Part shown: piece after piece, positions 62,305 through 64,000 of the stretch
Layout of the letters: each line of letters starts with the position of its first letter
How positions within the stretch are numbered: the first letter of the stretch is position 1
Assembly: GCF_000186265.1 (NCBI RefSeq)
Contig: NC_014934.1
Coordinates: 2,170,001-2,234,000 of the forward strand
Origin: Cellulophaga algicola DSM 14237
GTDB lineage: Bacteria > Bacteroidota > Bacteroidia > Flavobacteriales > Flavobacteriaceae
Direction of reading: 5' to 3'
Length of the DNA: 64,000 nt
Program-made: the position numbers and the translations under genes
Notes under the pieces: generated by a model
Databases searched by the model: none
What the model was told of the DNA's origin: nothing
Seen by the model: only the letters and a program-made list of their open reading frames with translations

Positions 62305-63000
62305 ATGGCTTTTCTAGCAAAACTTTTTATCAATGGAGAACAGCGTAATGTTCTCAATAGTAATTATGTATACCACCAACTTCTTGATGCTAGGGGAATG
62401 CCTAAAGCAAAGGTAGAAGGCGGTCAAATAAGCTTTGTAATAGAAGCTACCGGTGACGATGCCTTATTTCATTTATGGATGTTGAATGATTATCAAATCT
62501 ATGACGGGTATATCCGTTTCTTTAAAAGAGATGGGTTGAGTAAATTGTTCGATTTTGAATTCGCCAATTGCTATTGTGTAGGATTACGAGAACAATTTAG
62601 CGCTACGGGTCACGATCCGCTTAAAATGGAACTCACGATTACTCCAGGGATACAACGTGTACGCGATGTAATTTTTGAGAAAGTTTGGAACCCTAGTAAT
62701 CCGTTTGCAGAGGCTCCGGTTCCAGAAGTGCAAGAAGGAAATCCAATTATTGAAGATTTATTTTTTACAGATTTGGATGGAGAAAGAATACCAAATAATG
62801 AATTAGAATTTGGCGAGTCCGTGTACCTTGTGTTGAAAAGTATAAATGGAGTAGGCAAAACCGTTGATATTGAATTAGATGATAATGCTAATGATTTTAA
62901 ATATAAAGGAGGAGTATTACCTGATGATGTTCTGAAAAATTTTAGAATTACATCCAATACTCAAAAAATAGAACTTGAAATAGTATCCCAAAAGAAATAG
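62305..63000 (+). CDS. tssD: T6SS tube protein TssD/Hcp-like with C-terminal extension
   Basis: The first ~130 residues (MAFLAKLFINGEQRNVLNSNY, GQISFVIEATGDDALFHLWM, KDGLSKLFDFEFANCYCVGL, LKMELTITPGIQRV) match the Bacteroidota (subtype iii) TssD/Hcp family, which stacks as rings in the secretion tube. About 100 further residues (EGNPIIEDLFFTDLDGERIPN...) form an added beta-rich domain not found in plain tube proteins, probably a cargo or adaptor domain. 231 aa. Stop and next start are 3 nt apart, linking it to a LysM/GH19 protein. Confidence 0.82.
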   Translation: MAFLAKLFINGEQRNVLNSNYVYHQLLDARGMPKAKVEGGQISFVIEATGDDALFHLWMLNDYQIYDGYIRFFKRDGLSKLFDFEFANCYCVGLREQFSATGHDPLKMELTITPGIQRVRDVIFEKVWNPSNPFAEAPVPEVQEGNPIIEDLFFTDLDGERIPNNELEFGESVYLVLKSINGVGKTVDIELDDNANDFKYKGGVLPDDVLKNFRITSNTQKIELEIVSQKK

Positions 63001-63003
63001 ATT

Positions 63004-64000
63004 ATGCCTACAATTACTTTTAACGATTATTCAAGTGTTACTAAAACGACTAATTCATTAACCATTATTCGTCCAGAGGTAACCAAAGCATACTTTGCAG
63101 AAGCAAAGATTGAAGAAGTGGAGGTGGAAAACACTTCAGGAGTACAAGAAAATGAAATATATACTGTAATATCGGGAGACACCTTAAGTAAAATAGCCAA
63201 TAAAAAAGGCACAACCGTTTCTGCAATTATTGAAAGTGATGCTTCACTTACTGATGATAATAAGGGAGACCTTACCGTAGGGCAAAAAATAACATTGCCA
63301 AATACTGTGGCAACAACTGAAAAAAAGAAGAAAATTACTTTTGAAAAAATCAGTAAAGGTACTATTGGAAAAGATATTTATGTTGTTGTAGAAACTAAGA
63401 GATTAAATGGCTACATGATGTCGCTTAATATAAGGCAAGGGGTTTCAAAATGTGTTGGTGAGCTTGATGAAAATGTTATGTTGAAGGATGATCAAGATGA
63501 TTATCATACGTTACTAAAAACAAAAATAGGCGGTATGTGCGAAACTGATTTTGTTAATAAAGATGATTATGTAGATCACGCCATATTTAAACTTGCTATT
63601 GATACTAATGACACTAAGAGAAAAGAGGATTGGATTAAAGCCCTTGAAAAGGAAACAGACAAAAAAACGTTTTTATATATACTTACAGACGCACATACGA
63701 TAAATGGTCAAGAAAAACTGAATATAACATATTTAGGAGACACAGAAGAAGGAGAAATCAGAGGTGAAAAAGTGACCAACAGGTGGTTGGATGTTGATGG
63801 GCAGTGGTTTGAATTGAAAAATGGATGTAAATTTCCTATCACCCCAGAACAGCTTCTAGAAATATTTCCAAAATCTATAAAAGACAGAAGAGAAGAAGTT
63901 TCTAAAGCAATTAATAGTTACAGTGATGAATTTGAGATTCATAATTTAAATCGGATGTCTCATTTCTTGGGACAGATAGGTACGGAAACAGGACAATTAA
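63004..64000 (+). CDS. LysM and GH19-like peptidoglycan hydrolase, probable T6SS effector (3' truncated)
   Basis: The frame is open to the window end (332 codons visible). A disordered N-terminus is followed by a LysM motif (YTVISGDTLSKIANKKGTTV, about residues 54-98), a middle region of unknown fold (about 110-270), and the beginning of a GH19/chitinase-lysozyme-like domain (ITPEQLLEIFP...RMSHFLGQIGTETGQL), in which the Glu of TETG is the likely catalytic residue. There is no signal peptide. Placement 3 nt after a TssD-like gene suggests delivery by type VI secretion into rival cells. The downstream immunity gene would lie outside the window. Confidence 0.75.
   Translation, partial: MPTITFNDYSSVTKTTNSLTIIRPEVTKAYFAEAKIEEVEVENTSGVQENEIYTVISGDTLSKIANKKGTTVSAIIESDASLTDDNKGDLTVGQKITLPNTVATTEKKKKITFEKISKGTIGKDIYVVVETKRLNGYMMSLNIRQGVSKCVGELDENVMLKDDQDDYHTLLKTKIGGMCETDFVNKDDYVDHAIFKLAIDTNDTKRKEDWIKALEKETDKKTFLYILTDAHTINGQEKLNITYLGDTEEGEIRGEKVTNRWLDVDGQWFELKNGCKFPITPEQLLEIFPKSIKDRREEVSKAINSYSDEFEIHNLNRMSHFLGQIGTETGQL

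Overview
The window looks like a chromosomal segment of a marine member of the Flavobacteriaceae (Bacteroidota), perhaps near Cellulophaga or Maribacter; the genus cannot be fixed from sequence alone. The evidence is low GC, the Bacteroidota promoter element TAnnTTTG in front of many genes, a type IX secretion (T9SS) sorting domain, HmuY and TonB-dependent receptor proteins, a DnaE with a fused proofreading domain, a fused CcoN-CcoO oxidase subunit and an ISAon1-type insertion sequence. Most of it is ordinary core genome; accessory signals lie at 7.7-11 kb, 35-38 kb and the right edge.

Layout. 0-4 kb: 3' part of a secreted metalloprotease gene and a coupled surface lipoprotein. 4-6.7 kb: pth, rplY and prs on the minus strand, then tRNA-Leu divergent from prs. 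7-12.4 kb: a PAP2 phosphatase, two paralogous orphan histidine kinases and a trehalase, interleaved with three near-identical ~80-95 nt transcription units (promoter, conserved body, terminator) that I interpret as an undescribed small-RNA family. 12.6-17.6 kb: an FdhF/YdeP-like molybdoenzyme, a SYLF-domain protein, glutaryl-CoA dehydrogenase and TrmN6. 17.7-26 kb: a divergent haem/iron uptake locus, with HmuY lipoprotein and TonB receptor on one side and DUF6607, periplasmic ankyrin, DUF2271 and a PepSY-flavodoxin-reductase fusion on the other. 26-35 kb: rimM, rpsP, dnaE, trxA, DUF58, GH26 and tRNA-Asp.

35.2-36.6 kb holds a complete 1411-bp ISL3/ISAon1-type element, with ends, 8-bp target duplication and two ORFs all visible. 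It has cut off the last 16 codons of a TPR-containing histidine kinase. 39-46 kb: DoxX, a small outer-membrane protein and a signalling cluster (six-PAS kinase, two response regulators, and a regulator-PAS-HisKA protein without an ATPase domain). 46-62 kb is a microaerobic respiration island: siroheme synthase, HemN, two universal stress proteins, truncated haemoglobin, SafE-like protein, FixH, CcoG, CcoP, CcoQ (too short for routine ORF calling), CcoNO, CcoS, CcoI, a Crp/Fnr regulator and a type II NADH dehydrogenase. Five promoters here carry an FNR-like palindrome at exactly the same distance from the TAnnTTTG element, which defines a local regulon including the regulator itself.

The right edge begins a type VI secretion cargo module: an Hcp/TssD-like tube protein with a C-terminal extension and a LysM plus GH19-like peptidoglycan hydrolase that runs off the window. 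A separate ~100-nt small-RNA candidate precedes it.
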